Below are positions 27,114 through 36,326 of a stretch of DNA of 64,000 nucleotides, in pieces; the first letter of the stretch is position 1; the number at the start of each line of letters is the position of its first letter. Below the pieces are notes generated by a model that saw only the letters and a program-made list of their open reading frames with translations, was not told where the DNA came from and made no database searches. The DNA comes from Shewanella sp. ANA-3. GTDB lineage: Bacteria > Pseudomonadota > Gammaproteobacteria > Enterobacterales > Shewanellaceae. A program made the translations under genes and the position numbers. Where the stretch lies: assembly GCF_000203935.1 (NCBI RefSeq), contig NC_008577.1, forward strand, positions 2,294,001 to 2,358,000, in the 5' to 3' direction.

Positions 27114-29927
27114 TTGAAGTTAGTGCTCCAGCTTATCGTGATCCTGTGTTGCATATTCATCAATAACGCAGTTAACGCCAGTCAAGGACAGACTGAGTCA
27201 CTGATTGTGGTGATGGGGGAAGACAGCTTTCCCTATCAGTTTGTCGACAACGACGGCGAAGCCACGGGTTTATTAGTGGATCTGTGGAAGGAATGGGGCA
27301 AGCGTACCAATACACCATTAGTGTTTGTGGCGCGCCACTGGAATGAGTCATTACAGCAGTTGCAGCAGGGCAAAGCCCAAGTGCATATCGGTATGGGACA
27401 GACGCCCGAACGTGAGCAGTTATTTGATTTCGCAGAGCCTATTGCCGATGTCAGTACCTATCTTTACCTGCATAAATCCTTGCAGGGTAAAAAGTCCATT
27501 AAGGAACTTATTCCTTACCAAATCGGGATTGTGAGTGGCTCATCCCATGAGGCTGAGCTTCGCCGTATCGAGCCGAATTTAGTCTTCAAATATTATGAAA
27601 GCCGTGAAAAATTGCTGGCGGGGGTTGCAGCGGGCGAAACGGTCGTCTTTGCTGGACTCGATGGCTATCTACGCGATCCCGCATCAAGCCAAGCGATTGC
27701 GGGCAGTTTTCCCATCAGTGCGCGTATTCCAATCAAGGCCATGCAGTTTGTCCCCGCGGTGATGAAAGGCAATCAAGCTTTAGTCGAGAAGATTAATCAG
27801 GGCTTTCATTCACTCGATGCACGTTTTGTGCAACAAACCGAGCGCCGCTGGTTAGGCTATCACGGGCAAAAAGCGGGTCTTGTGGTGGCGATGCAGCTAG
27901 GCGTTGAGCCCTTTGTCGATTTAGGCGTCGATGGCTTGCCCCATGGATTTTATGTGGATCTCTGGCAACTATGGTCGGCGAAGACCGGCATTAATGTGGA
28001 TTTTATCTCGGGCGACATGAATGCCAGTGTCAATGATGTGCGCCAAGGTTTAGCCGATGCGCATATTGGTTACCCTGAAAGTGACGAATTGAAAACTGGC
28101 TTAACCCGCGCATGGCAACTCTATACGGTGAAGAGTCGGTTGTTTTTATATCAGCAACAACTGACCGATTTACAGAGTTTAAAAGGCAAACGTATCGGTG
28201 TTGTGCCGACAGCGCCTTATCTCGTTGCGCTGCGTAAAGCGCTGCCCGATGTCACGCTGCGTTATTACGAAAATATGGACAGCATGGTCGCGGGTGCGCG
28301 CTCGGGCGAGATCGCAGGCTTTGTTGCCGCGGGTGCATGGACTTCCCACTATTTATTGCAAAATAAGGCTTGGTCCGAATTTCATCAATATCCTGAGCTT
28401 GAGTTTCCGACCGATGTGTATGTACTGACCCGCAGTGACGATCCCGGCTTAACCCAGCGCATTACTAATGGTTTTCGCAGTATTAGCATGCAGGAATTTG
28501 CCGAGGTAGAGCAGAAATGGATGCTTAATCCTAAGGATCGCATTTTTAACCAGAAGGGATTACACGGCGTTCAACTCTCAAGCAGTGAGCAAGATTACCT
28601 CTCGCAACTCGGTGAACTTAAACTCGGTTACTTGAAACAGTGGCCGCCAATGGAGTTTAGCGATGAGCAAGGCCAGTTTGCGGGGATTAATAGCGATGTC
28701 AGCCAGCTGCTAGCCGAGCAACTGCGGATTAATATTCAGCCCGTCGCCTTTGACGATTGGCATTCGTTGATCGGCGCCTTGCGTTCAGGCGAGATTGCAC
28801 TGGCGGGCAGTATTGCTCAAACCGCCGAGCGCCAGCAATTTTTAACCTTTAGCGAACCCTACTGGCCATCGCCGTGGGGTTTAGTGTCGCAGCTTGAGCA
28901 AGTCTCGGTATTTAATCTGGCGCAATTGGCGGGACAAAGGGTTGCAGTGGTGGAGGGCTACCATCTGGTGGCGCAACTGATGGCATTGCAGCCTTCGCTC
29001 AAACTGGTGCTGGTGCCTGATACCCAGTCGGGACTCTCGGCGGTCAACGATGGCCATGCAGATGTGTTTATCGATAAAGTCGTGACGCTGGCCTCTGAGC
29101 TAAAAACGGGTCAATATCCGTTGCTGAAAATGTCACTCCTCAGTGACTTAGCCGATCAGCACAGCCACTTCGGACTTAATCCGCAGTATGCACCGTTGGT
29201 TCCCTTAATCAATCGCGTATTGGGGCAAATCGATCAACATACGCAGCAACAAATCTATTCCCATTGGGTGAGTTTTTCTTTAACGACGGATAACAGCCAA
29301 TATCTGCAATGGATCCGTTATTTATTGCTCGGGGCGTTAGTGTTATCTGGCGTGATGGTGGCGGTTTTAGTCGTTAATCGTCGTTTAAACCTTGAGATTA
29401 CTCGCCGAATTGCCGCTGAAAAGCGTTTGCAGCATGTTGCAAGCCACGATGCCTTAACCCAGTTGCCTAATAGGGCACTGTTGGATGATAGATTGTCACA
29501 GGCCTTACTTGCCCATCGGCGGGATCATAGCCATTTCGCCTTGTTGTTTATCGATTTAGATGGCTTTAAGCAAATTAACGATCAATATGGTCATCCTGTG
29601 GGGGATGCACTGCTATTAAAAGTGGCGGGATTATTGACCAAAGCCATTCGCAATTCTGATACAGTGGCAAGATTCGGCGGCGATGAGTTTGTGATCCTGC
29701 TAAATCGTGTGCAAGATCTCGATGCCGCGACCCAAGTTGCTGATAATATTCTGCACTCGTTATCGTCACCGTTTAGCATAGAAGGGGTGACTGTTGAGGT
29801 GGCTATCAGTATTGGCGTGGTCATTTATCCCCGCGATGGCGATACGGCCATCGAGTTAATGAAGAAAGCCGACCAACTGATGTATCAAGCCAAAACGGCG
29901 GGTGGCCGTTGCTACCGCCTAGCTTGA
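27114..29927 (+). CDS. Periplasmic sensor diguanylate cyclase with three SBP_bac_3-type domains
   Basis: 937-residue protein. A signal peptide (about 1-22) precedes three tandem periplasmic solute-binding (family 3) domains, starting around residues 30, 260 and 500. A transmembrane helix lies near 738-757 and a C-terminal GGDEF domain covers about 775-937. The active motif RFGGDEF begins near residue 853, and an RNSD inhibitory I-site (RxxD, Arg846-Asp849) lies five residues upstream, so the enzyme should make c-di-GMP with product inhibition. The first two binding domains share similar motifs (VFAGLDGYLRD, GFVAAGAWTSHY). The start is TTG with AGGGAC upstream. Ligands, perhaps amino acids, are unknown. 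Confidence 0.9.
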   Translation: MKLVLQLIVILCCIFINNAVNASQGQTESLIVVMGEDSFPYQFVDNDGEATGLLVDLWKEWGKRTNTPLVFVARHWNESLQQLQQGKAQVHIGMGQTPEREQLFDFAEPIADVSTYLYLHKSLQGKKSIKELIPYQIGIVSGSSHEAELRRIEPNLVFKYYESREKLLAGVAAGETVVFAGLDGYLRDPASSQAIAGSFPISARIPIKAMQFVPAVMKGNQALVEKINQGFHSLDARFVQQTERRWLGYHGQKAGLVVAMQLGVEPFVDLGVDGLPHGFYVDLWQLWSAKTGINVDFISGDMNASVNDVRQGLADAHIGYPESDELKTGLTRAWQLYTVKSRLFLYQQQLTDLQSLKGKRIGVVPTAPYLVALRKALPDVTLRYYENMDSMVAGARSGEIAGFVAAGAWTSHYLLQNKAWSEFHQYPELEFPTDVYVLTRSDDPGLTQRITNGFRSISMQEFAEVEQKWMLNPKDRIFNQKGLHGVQLSSSEQDYLSQLGELKLGYLKQWPPMEFSDEQGQFAGINSDVSQLLAEQLRINIQPVAFDDWHSLIGALRSGEIALAGSIAQTAERQQFLTFSEPYWPSPWGLVSQLEQVSVFNLAQLAGQRVAVVEGYHLVAQLMALQPSLKLVLVPDTQSGLSAVNDGHADVFIDKVVTLASELKTGQYPLLKMSLLSDLADQHSHFGLNPQYAPLVPLINRVLGQIDQHTQQQIYSHWVSFSLTTDNSQYLQWIRYLLLGALVLSGVMVAVLVVNRRLNLEITRRIAAEKRLQHVASHDALTQLPNRALLDDRLSQALLAHRRDHSHFALLFIDLDGFKQINDQYGHPVGDALLLKVAGLLTKAIRNSDTVARFGGDEFVILLNRVQDLDAATQVADNILHSLSSPFSIEGVTVEVAISIGVVIYPRDGDTAIELMKKADQLMYQAKTAGGRCYRLA

Positions 29928-30020
29928 TGATTTTTTGAACGCTTATACGCAGATAGTGCGTTCGCCTCTAGTCAAGGGCGTAAAACTGTTTGATACTTCA
30001 CCGCCTAAAAGTGAAGTACT

Positions 30021-30051
30021 TTGGTAATCGGCATTATTTGACTATAATGCC
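30021..30051 (+). promoter_or_regulatory. aspS promoter with overlapping inverted repeat
   Basis: TTGGTA (30021-30026) and a consensus TATAAT (30043-30048) are spaced by 16 bases, about 65-90 bases upstream of aspS. The inverted repeat GGCATTAT-N6-ATAATGCC (30030-30051) covers the spacer and -10 box, so it could be an operator. No regulator can be named. Confidence 0.6.
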
Positions 30052-30111
30052 GCTTTTATCTCGTTTTGATTATTTCCAAAGCACCGGTTTCCGGATAAAG
30101 GATAGAGTTAG

Positions 30112-31887
30112 ATGCGCAGTCATTATTGTGGAGACGTCAATAAGTCTCACGTTGGACAAGAAGTTACCTTGGTAGGTTGGGTTAATCGTAGCCGTGATTT
30201 GGGTGGCGTGGTCTTTTTAGATTTAAGAGACAGAGAAGGTCTGGTCCAAGTGGTTTACGATCCAGATTTACCTGAGGTGTTCAATGTGGCCAGTACGCTG
30301 CGCGCCGAGTTTTGTGTGCAGGTAAAAGGCGTGGTTCGTGCCCGTCCTGATAGCCAAGTCAACGCGCAAATGAAGACCGGCGAAATTGAAGTATTAGGTA
30401 AAGAACTGACGATCATCAACAGTTCTGAGCCGCTGCCGCTGAGCTTAGATAACTATCAAAACAACAGTGAAGAGCAGCGTCTAAAGTACCGTTATTTAGA
30501 TTTACGTCGCCCAGAAATGGCGCAGCGCTTAATGTTCCGCGCGAAAGTGACCAGTGCCGTGCGTCGTTTCCTCGACTCAAACGGCTTCTTAGATATCGAA
30601 ACGCCTATTCTGACCAAGGCGACGCCAGAAGGTGCCCGTGACTATTTAGTGCCAAGCCGCACTTACAAAGGTCAATTCTTCGCGCTGCCACAATCACCAC
30701 AGCTGTTTAAGCAGTTGCTGATGATGTCAGGCTTTGACCGTTACTATCAAATCGTAAAATGCTTCCGTGACGAAGATTTACGTGCTGACCGTCAGCCAGA
30801 ATTTACTCAAATCGATATCGAAACCTCATTTATGACGTCTGAGCAGGTGATGGCTAAGACCGAAGAGATGATGCGTGGTCTGTTCCTTGAGATGCTGAAC
30901 GTCGATTTAGGCGAATTCCCACGTATGACCTATAACGAAGCCATGCGTCGTTTCGGTTCAGATAAGCCAGATTTACGTAACCCATTAGAACTGGTTGACG
31001 TGGCTGACTTGCTCAAAGAAGTGGAGTTTGCGGTATTCTCAGGCCCAGCTAATGACGAAGAAGGCCGTGTTGCGGCGCTGCGTATTCCAGGTGGTGCGAG
31101 CTTATCCCGTAAGCAAATCGATGATTACACTAAGTTTGTCGGTATTTACGGTGCTAAAGGTTTAGCTTGGATGAAGCTAAACGACCTGACTCAAGGGTTA
31201 GAAGGCATTCAATCACCTGTGCTGAAGTTCTTGAACGAAGGCATTGTGAACGAAATCATCAGCCGTACTGGCGCACAAACGGGCGATATCATCCTGTTTG
31301 GTGCCGATAACGCGACTGTGGTTGCTGAATCTATGGGCGCACTGCGTCTTAAAGCCGGTGAAGACTTTAATCTGCTCGAAGGTCAATGGCGTCCACTGTG
31401 GGTGGTTGACTTCCCAATGTTTGAGAAGATCAACGGCAGCTTCCACGCGGTTCACCATCCGTTTACTGCGCCACGTGGCGTGACACCACAAGAGCTGGAA
31501 GCCAATCCGGCTAACCGTGTGTCAGATGCCTACGACATGGTATTAAACGGCTGTGAATTAGGTGGTGGTTCAGTTCGTATTCACAACCAAGAGATGCAAT
31601 CTGCGGTATTCCGTATTCTTGGCATTACCGATGAAGAAGCGAAAGAGAAATTCGGCTTCTTACTCGAAGCGCTGCGCTACGGTACGCCACCACATGCGGG
31701 TCTGGCATTCGGTTTAGACCGTATTATCATGCTGATGACGGGCGCAAGCTCAATCCGTGATGTGATGGCTTTCCCGAAAACCACCACAGCGGCGTGTCCG
31801 TTAACCAATGCCCCAGGTTTTGCTAACCCACAACAATTAGCTGAACTAGGTATTTCCGTGGTGAAAGCCGCGAAGACTGAAGACTAA
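30112..31887 (+). CDS. aspS: Aspartyl-tRNA synthetase
   Basis: 591-residue class II aminoacyl-tRNA synthetase of bacterial type. The N-terminal OB-fold anticodon-binding domain ([20 protein letters not shown]) is followed by class II motif 2 ([19 protein letters not shown]), the bacterial GAD insertion (about residues 290-420) and motif 3 ([13 protein letters not shown]). It charges tRNA-Asp. Length equals E. coli AspRS. A promoter and a terminator flank it, so it appears monocistronic. Confidence 0.98.
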   Translation: MRSHYCGDVNKSHVGQEVTLVGWVNRSRDLGGVVFLDLRDREGLVQVVYDPDLPEVFNVASTLRAEFCVQVKGVVRARPDSQVNAQMKTGEIEVLGKELTIINSSEPLPLSLDNYQNNSEEQRLKYRYLDLRRPEMAQRLMFRAKVTSAVRRFLDSNGFLDIETPILTKATPEGARDYLVPSRTYKGQFFALPQSPQLFKQLLMMSGFDRYYQIVKCFRDEDLRADRQPEFTQIDIETSFMTSEQVMAKTEEMMRGLFLEMLNVDLGEFPRMTYNEAMRRFGSDKPDLRNPLELVDVADLLKEVEFAVFSGPANDEEGRVAALRIPGGASLSRKQIDDYTKFVGIYGAKGLAWMKLNDLTQGLEGIQSPVLKFLNEGIVNEIISRTGAQTGDIILFGADNATVVAESMGALRLKAGEDFNLLEGQWRPLWVVDFPMFEKINGSFHAVHHPFTAPRGVTPQELEANPANRVSDAYDMVLNGCELGGGSVRIHNQEMQSAVFRILGITDEEAKEKFGFLLEALRYGTPPHAGLAFGLDRIIMLMTGASSIRDVMAFPKTTTAACPLTNAPGFANPQQLAELGISVVKAAKTED

Positions 31888-31907
31888 TCTTTAGTGATTA
31901 TCGAGTA

Positions 31908-31934
31908 CCGAGGCGCAAGCCTCGGTCTATTTTT
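31908..31934 (+). terminator. aspS terminator
   Basis: Stem CCGAGGC (31908-31914) with a GCAA tetraloop and GCCTCGG (31919-31925) is followed by a T-rich tail (TCTATTTTTA), about 20 bases after the aspS stop. Confidence 0.85.
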
Positions 31935-32103
31935 ACCCCGTCATTTCATTTCTTATCAATATCTGCGTTATCGACGTCACTGAATTTGCCGTCAATCTTT
32001 GTGTAAAGGAACATTGGCTGTTGGAACCTCACAAGAGGCGCCGTCAAGGTTACCTTAGGCTATTGATAAGATGTGCAATGGCTATGTGTAGAGGAGAACT
32101 CCC

Positions 32104-32850
32104 ATGGCAGGTCATAGTAAGTGGGCCAACATTAAACACCGCAAAGCAGCGCAAGATGCCAAACGCGGTAAACTCTTTACCAAATTTATCCGCGAGTTAA
32201 CGGTTTCAGCCCGTGAAGGTGGCTCGGATCCCGATTCAAACCCGCGTCTGCGTATCGCTATCGATAAAGCGCTTGGCGGCAACATGACCCGCGACACCAT
32301 TGAGCGCGCAATTAAACGTGGCGCCGGTGAGCTTGAAGGTCAGCAACTCGAAACCATTATTTACGAAGGCTATGGCCCTGGCGGCACCGCTGTGATGGTC
32401 GAGACCATGACAGATAACCGTAACCGTACCGTGAGCGGCGTGCGTAATGCCTTTAGTAAATCGGGTGGGAATTTAGGGACCGATGGTTCGGTTGCCTATT
32501 TGTTCACTAAGCGCGGCGTGTTGTCCTATGCGCCGGGTACTGATGAAGACGCCCTGATGGACGCGGCGCTAGAAGCGGGCGCCGAAGATGTGGTGAGTTA
32601 CGATGATGGTGCAATTGACGTATTTACCGAACCGACCGAGTTTTATGGGGTGAAAGATGCCCTCGATGCGGCGGGATTTGTCAGTGATAACGCCGAAATC
32701 GCGATGATAGCCTCGACCAAAGCGGAGTTAGATGCCGAGACGGCGGAGAAGTTTATGCGTCTTATCGATACCCTCGAAGAGCACGATGATGTGCAAGAGG
32801 TGTATCATAATGCCGAAATCTCCGATGAGATTATGGAAAGTTTAGGGTAA
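32104..32850 (+). CDS. yebC: YebC/PmpR family protein
   Basis: 248-residue member of the TACO1/YebC family. The N-terminus [22 protein letters not shown] (first 20-odd residues) is diagnostic, followed by [24 protein letters not shown] and YEGYGPGG. The family was annotated as a transcription regulator; recent work connects YebC proteins to translation through difficult sequences such as proline runs. It lies upstream of ruvCAB, its usual place in gammaproteobacteria. AGAGGAGA precedes the start. Confidence 0.96.
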   Translation: MAGHSKWANIKHRKAAQDAKRGKLFTKFIRELTVSAREGGSDPDSNPRLRIAIDKALGGNMTRDTIERAIKRGAGELEGQQLETIIYEGYGPGGTAVMVETMTDNRNRTVSGVRNAFSKSGGNLGTDGSVAYLFTKRGVLSYAPGTDEDALMDAALEAGAEDVVSYDDGAIDVFTEPTEFYGVKDALDAAGFVSDNAEIAMIASTKAELDAETAEKFMRLIDTLEEHDDVQEVYHNAEISDEIMESLG

Positions 32851-32890
32851 ACCCAAGCTGAAATTTGATTTTTATCTGAGTAGGTGGCCG

Positions 32891-32916
32891 GAACTGAGCT
32901 CGACAGAGCTTGGTTC
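32891..32916 (+). terminator. Hairpin downstream of yebC
   Basis: GAACTGAGCTC (32891-32901) pairs with GAGCTTGGTTC (32906-32916), including two G-U pairs, around a GACA loop, about 40 bases after the yebC stop. No T-run follows, so a role as terminator is uncertain. Confidence 0.3.
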
Positions 32917-33091
32917 TTACATAGAGCAAGCGTTTAACACTGAGCTTTGAACCAGCGTTTAGACACCGCATCTTGCTTATAGGGTCACCTTAAATTTACC
33001 TTTGATTTATTGATGTTTTTTGTGCTGTTGCTCGGCTTACAACCGCCGTTATCTAGGTTGAATAAAGTCGAGCACAGACATTAGGGATAGC

Positions 33092-33613
33092 ATGGCGATT
33101 ATTTTAGGGGTTGACCCTGGTTCTCGGATCACAGGTTACGGCGTTATCCAATGCCTAGGGCGACAGCAACTTTATTTGGGCAGCGGCTGCATTCGCACCT
33201 CGGGCGAGGATTTACCATTAAGACTCAAGCAAATCTTTGATGGGATCAGTGAAATTATTCGCCAATACCAACCCGATGAATTTGCGATTGAGCGGGTGTT
33301 TCTCGCCAAGAATGCCGACTCGGCCTTGAAATTGGGCCAAGCCCGTGGTGCGGCTATCGTGGCAGCGACAGTAGCCAACTTACCCGTTGCCGAATACAGT
33401 GCTACCCAAATTAAGAATGCGGTGGTCGGAACGGGGCGAGCCAAGAAAGAACAGGTTCAACATATGATCCAGCAATTGCTTAAGCTGCCCGCGGCGCCAC
33501 AGGCCGACGCTGCGGATGCGCTCGGCGTTGCGGTATGTCATTATCACACCAATCAAAGTTTGGTCGCCTTAAGCGGCCGAGCGACAACAAGAACATATGG
33601 ACGGTACAGATGA
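33092..33613 (+). CDS. ruvC: Holliday junction resolvase RuvC
   Basis: 173-residue endonuclease. The RNase H-like acidic residues are visible in [14 protein letters not shown] (Asp7), [11 protein letters not shown] and the C-terminal [13 protein letters not shown]. It cuts Holliday junctions loaded by RuvAB. The stop overlaps the ruvA start (ATGA), so ruvC and ruvA are translationally coupled. Confidence 0.98.
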
Positions 33614-34227
33614 TAGGTCGTTTACGTGGCGTGTTAATTGAAAAGCAAGCGCCAGAGGTGTTGATTGATGTCAATGGCGTGGGGTACGAGTTACAGATGC
33701 CCCTCACCAGCTTCTATGAACTCCCCGAGGTCAATCAACCGACCACAGTGTATACCCATTTTGTGGTGCGTGAAGATGCCCAGCTGCTTTACGGCTTTAT
33801 CACTAAACAAGAGCGTTCACTGTTTCGCTTGCTTATCAAGGCCAACGGTGTGGGTCCTAAACTGGCGTTAACCATTCTTTCTGGCATGACCGCCAGCGAG
33901 TTTGTGGGCTGTGTCGAGCGTGATGATATAGTGACGCTGGTGAAATTACCCGGTGTCGGTAAAAAGACTGCCGAACGTTTATTGGTTGAGATGCGCGATA
34001 AATTGAAGAGCTTGATGGAGGCATCCGTAGGCTCTGAGCGTGAGTTCGTGCTGCAATCTAACTATTCACCGGCTCCGACGGTCAACAGTGCCGAAGAGGA
34101 TGCGATTTCAGCCTTGATCTCCCTCGGCTATAAACCACCACAGGCGAGTAAAGCCGTTTCTGCCGCCTATAAAGAAGGCATGGACAGTGAGACCTTGATT
34201 AAGGCCGCGTTAAAATCGATGCTCTAA
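33610..34227 (+). CDS. ruvA: Holliday junction branch-migration protein RuvA
   Basis: 205-residue protein starting [13 protein letters not shown], the canonical RuvA N-terminus. The OB-fold is followed by helix-hairpin-helix motifs ([30 protein letters not shown]) and the C-terminal domain III ([18 protein letters not shown]) that contacts RuvB. The frame is open upstream inside ruvC, but ATG 33610 is clearly correct. Confidence 0.98.
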
Positions 34228-34347
34228 TGGCATGGTTTTCATTAAGGCTAGTGTTATATTGCGGTACGCGATTTTTGCAGCCAGTTAGGTTGCAACTGCA
34301 CCAAAATAGCAAGTGCCGTATGTCGATGCGGTAACAGGAATAGGTAA

Positions 34348-35352
34348 ATGATTGAAGCAGATAGACTGATCCAGCCGCAGCTGCAAGGTCAAGACGATGT
34401 TATCGACAGGGCCATGCGCCCTAAATTGCTCGATGAATATACTGGGCAGGATGATACGCGTGCCCAATTAAAAGTGTTTATTCAAGCGGCAAAGAATCGC
34501 GAAGAAGCCTTAGACCATATGCTGATCTACGGCCCGCCGGGGTTAGGTAAAACCACCTTAGCCATGATCGTGGCTAATGAAATGGGGGTGAACATCAAAT
34601 CGACGTCGGGGCCTGTGCTCGAGAAAGCCGGGGACTTGGCGGCGCTGCTCACCAATCTTGAGGCGGGGGATGTGCTTTTTATCGATGAAATTCACCGCTT
34701 AAGTCCTGTCGTCGAAGAAATTCTGTATCCTGCTATGGAAGACTATCAGCTGGATATTATGATTGGTGAGGGGCCTGCTGCACGCTCAATTAAGTTGGAC
34801 CTACCGCCTTTTACCTTAGTGGGGGCGACCACGCGGGCAGGGGCGTTAACCTCTCCGCTAAGGGCGCGTTTTGGCATTCCACTGCGGCTCGAGTTTTATA
34901 ATGTCAAAGATTTAAGCACTATTGTGACCCGTTCGGCACAGGTGATGGGATTGGCCATTGATAGTGAAGGGGCCACCGAAATTGCCAAACGCTCACGGGG
35001 AACACCGAGGATCGCCAACCGTTTACTGCGTCGAGTGCGTGACTATGCGGAAGTGAAACACGACGGTGCTGTAACGCAAAAAGTTGCGGAGCAGGCGCTT
35101 GATTTACTCGATGTCGATGGCGAAGGTTTCGATTATATGGATCGAAAACTGCTGCTTGCTATTATCGATAAGTTTATGGGAGGCCCTGTAGGGCTTGATA
35201 ACCTTGCCGCGGCTATTGGTGAGGAGCGTGAAACCATTGAAGATGTATTGGAGCCTTTCCTTATCCAACAAGGCTTTATCCAACGTACTCCACGTGGTCG
35301 TATTGCCACAACCCGAGCCTATCTGCATTTTGGCATGATAAAACCAGAGTAA
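34348..35352 (+). CDS. ruvB: Holliday junction branch-migration ATPase RuvB
   Basis: 334-residue AAA+ motor. Walker [12 protein letters not shown], Walker [10 protein letters not shown], sensor 1 LVGATTRAG and the C-terminal winged helix ([17 protein letters not shown]) are intact. It drives branch migration with RuvA. It lies 120 bases after ruvA and is followed by a strong terminator. Confidence 0.98.
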   Translation: MIEADRLIQPQLQGQDDVIDRAMRPKLLDEYTGQDDTRAQLKVFIQAAKNREEALDHMLIYGPPGLGKTTLAMIVANEMGVNIKSTSGPVLEKAGDLAALLTNLEAGDVLFIDEIHRLSPVVEEILYPAMEDYQLDIMIGEGPAARSIKLDLPPFTLVGATTRAGALTSPLRARFGIPLRLEFYNVKDLSTIVTRSAQVMGLAIDSEGATEIAKRSRGTPRIANRLLRRVRDYAEVKHDGAVTQKVAEQALDLLDVDGEGFDYMDRKLLLAIIDKFMGGPVGLDNLAAAIGEERETIEDVLEPFLIQQGFIQRTPRGRIATTRAYLHFGMIKPE

Positions 35353-35376
35353 CATCCAAGAAGGATGACCTTGTTA

Positions 35377-35408
35377 ACAAAAAGCGGCCTTGGCCGCTTT
35401 TTGTTTTT
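35377..35408 (+). terminator. ruvB terminator
   Basis: A 13-base stem (ACAAAAAGCGGCC, 35377-35389, and complement ending 35404) encloses a TT centre and ends in TTTTTGTTTTT, 25 bases after the ruvB stop. Confidence 0.92.
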
Positions 35409-36326
35409 ACCGATTTTATTATTGTCCTTTTTGTCACCAGATAATGTTGCCGCTAGAACGAACCACATCCAAATCATTAAGATGAATATTATTTAATGAA
35501 TGTCGGTTTCACTTAATTGACTATGACGCAGACTAGTCATTGGAGTGCTGTTTTTATTTAAGTTTATTCGGTTAAATAATAATCTTATTTTGTTTATAAA
35601 TAATATTTAATCTAATGAATTAACAATAATAAAACAAATGTATTTATATGTTGAGTTGAAACAACTCGGAATGACATTTGTATTGTTTATAAAAACAGCA
35701 TTCAGAGTAGGGTGGTTCAACGCTTTCTTATTCCGTAGATGCTGTTTATTTCCGCTTTTTAACCCTTATCTCATCCTAAAGCACCTCATATTTATGCTTG
35801 TTCCAAATTGGCGATGAATTGTTGCATTTGTGTGTATTGCACACTTGCGGTGCATAAAAATCACAATTTATTCATTTTGTATCAGTGCGCGCTGTGAAAT
35901 CCCTGATTTTTACACGATTCATTCTGTTGCAATGATTACCAATATGCATATTTCTCCATAATTAATCGACATATGGTTCTGTGTGCTAGATAGTTATCAT
36001 GCAAAAAAGTGTGACACACATCACATATTTGAGGTAATCCAATGTTTGTTAAATGTTATTTTCTTAACAGTTTAAATCACTGTTAATTACTTAAATATAC
36101 GGTTTTTAATGCTGTTAATAAGGGTTGATTTGTATTTGGTATTTGAATTAAACAAATAAGTTACAACATCCATCACGATGATAAACAAAATGACTTTTAA
36201 AGTTAAAAAAATGAAGATTGACTGAATGAAAGTGAATCCTCAGTATCAAGCGCAACAGTCGTACAGCAAATTGTCGTACAAACTGTAAGCATAAAAATAA
36301 TAGTAAGATCTAGGGAGCATTCATTC
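35409..36326. other. Long AT-rich intergenic region upstream of the TonB-dependent receptor
   Basis: About 900 bases without a convincing gene, clearly richer in A+T than its surroundings. It holds a near-consensus CRP site at 36010-36025 and a weaker dyad GTGTG-N5-CACAC at 35830-35844. The receptor start has AGGGAG upstream (36311-36317). The roughly 300 bases between the CRP site and the start imply a long leader or additional regulation. Confidence 0.7.
36007..36028. promoter_or_regulatory. CRP binding site
   Basis: TGTGACACACATCACA (36010-36025) has both consensus half-sites TGTGA and TCACA with the correct six-base spacer. Flanking AAG and TAT also agree with the 22-base consensus. It is 302 bases upstream of the TonB-dependent receptor and probably controls it. 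CRP is a major regulator of respiration and carbon use in Shewanella. Confidence 0.75.

Noticed and set aside
29990..30175. 61-codon frame upstream of and overlapping aspS
   Set aside because: It runs through the aspS promoter and start in another frame and has no supporting ribosome binding site.
35830..35844. GTGTG-N5-CACAC dyad considered as a second CRP site
   Set aside because: Half-site spacing and sequence do not fit TGTGA-N6-TCACA.
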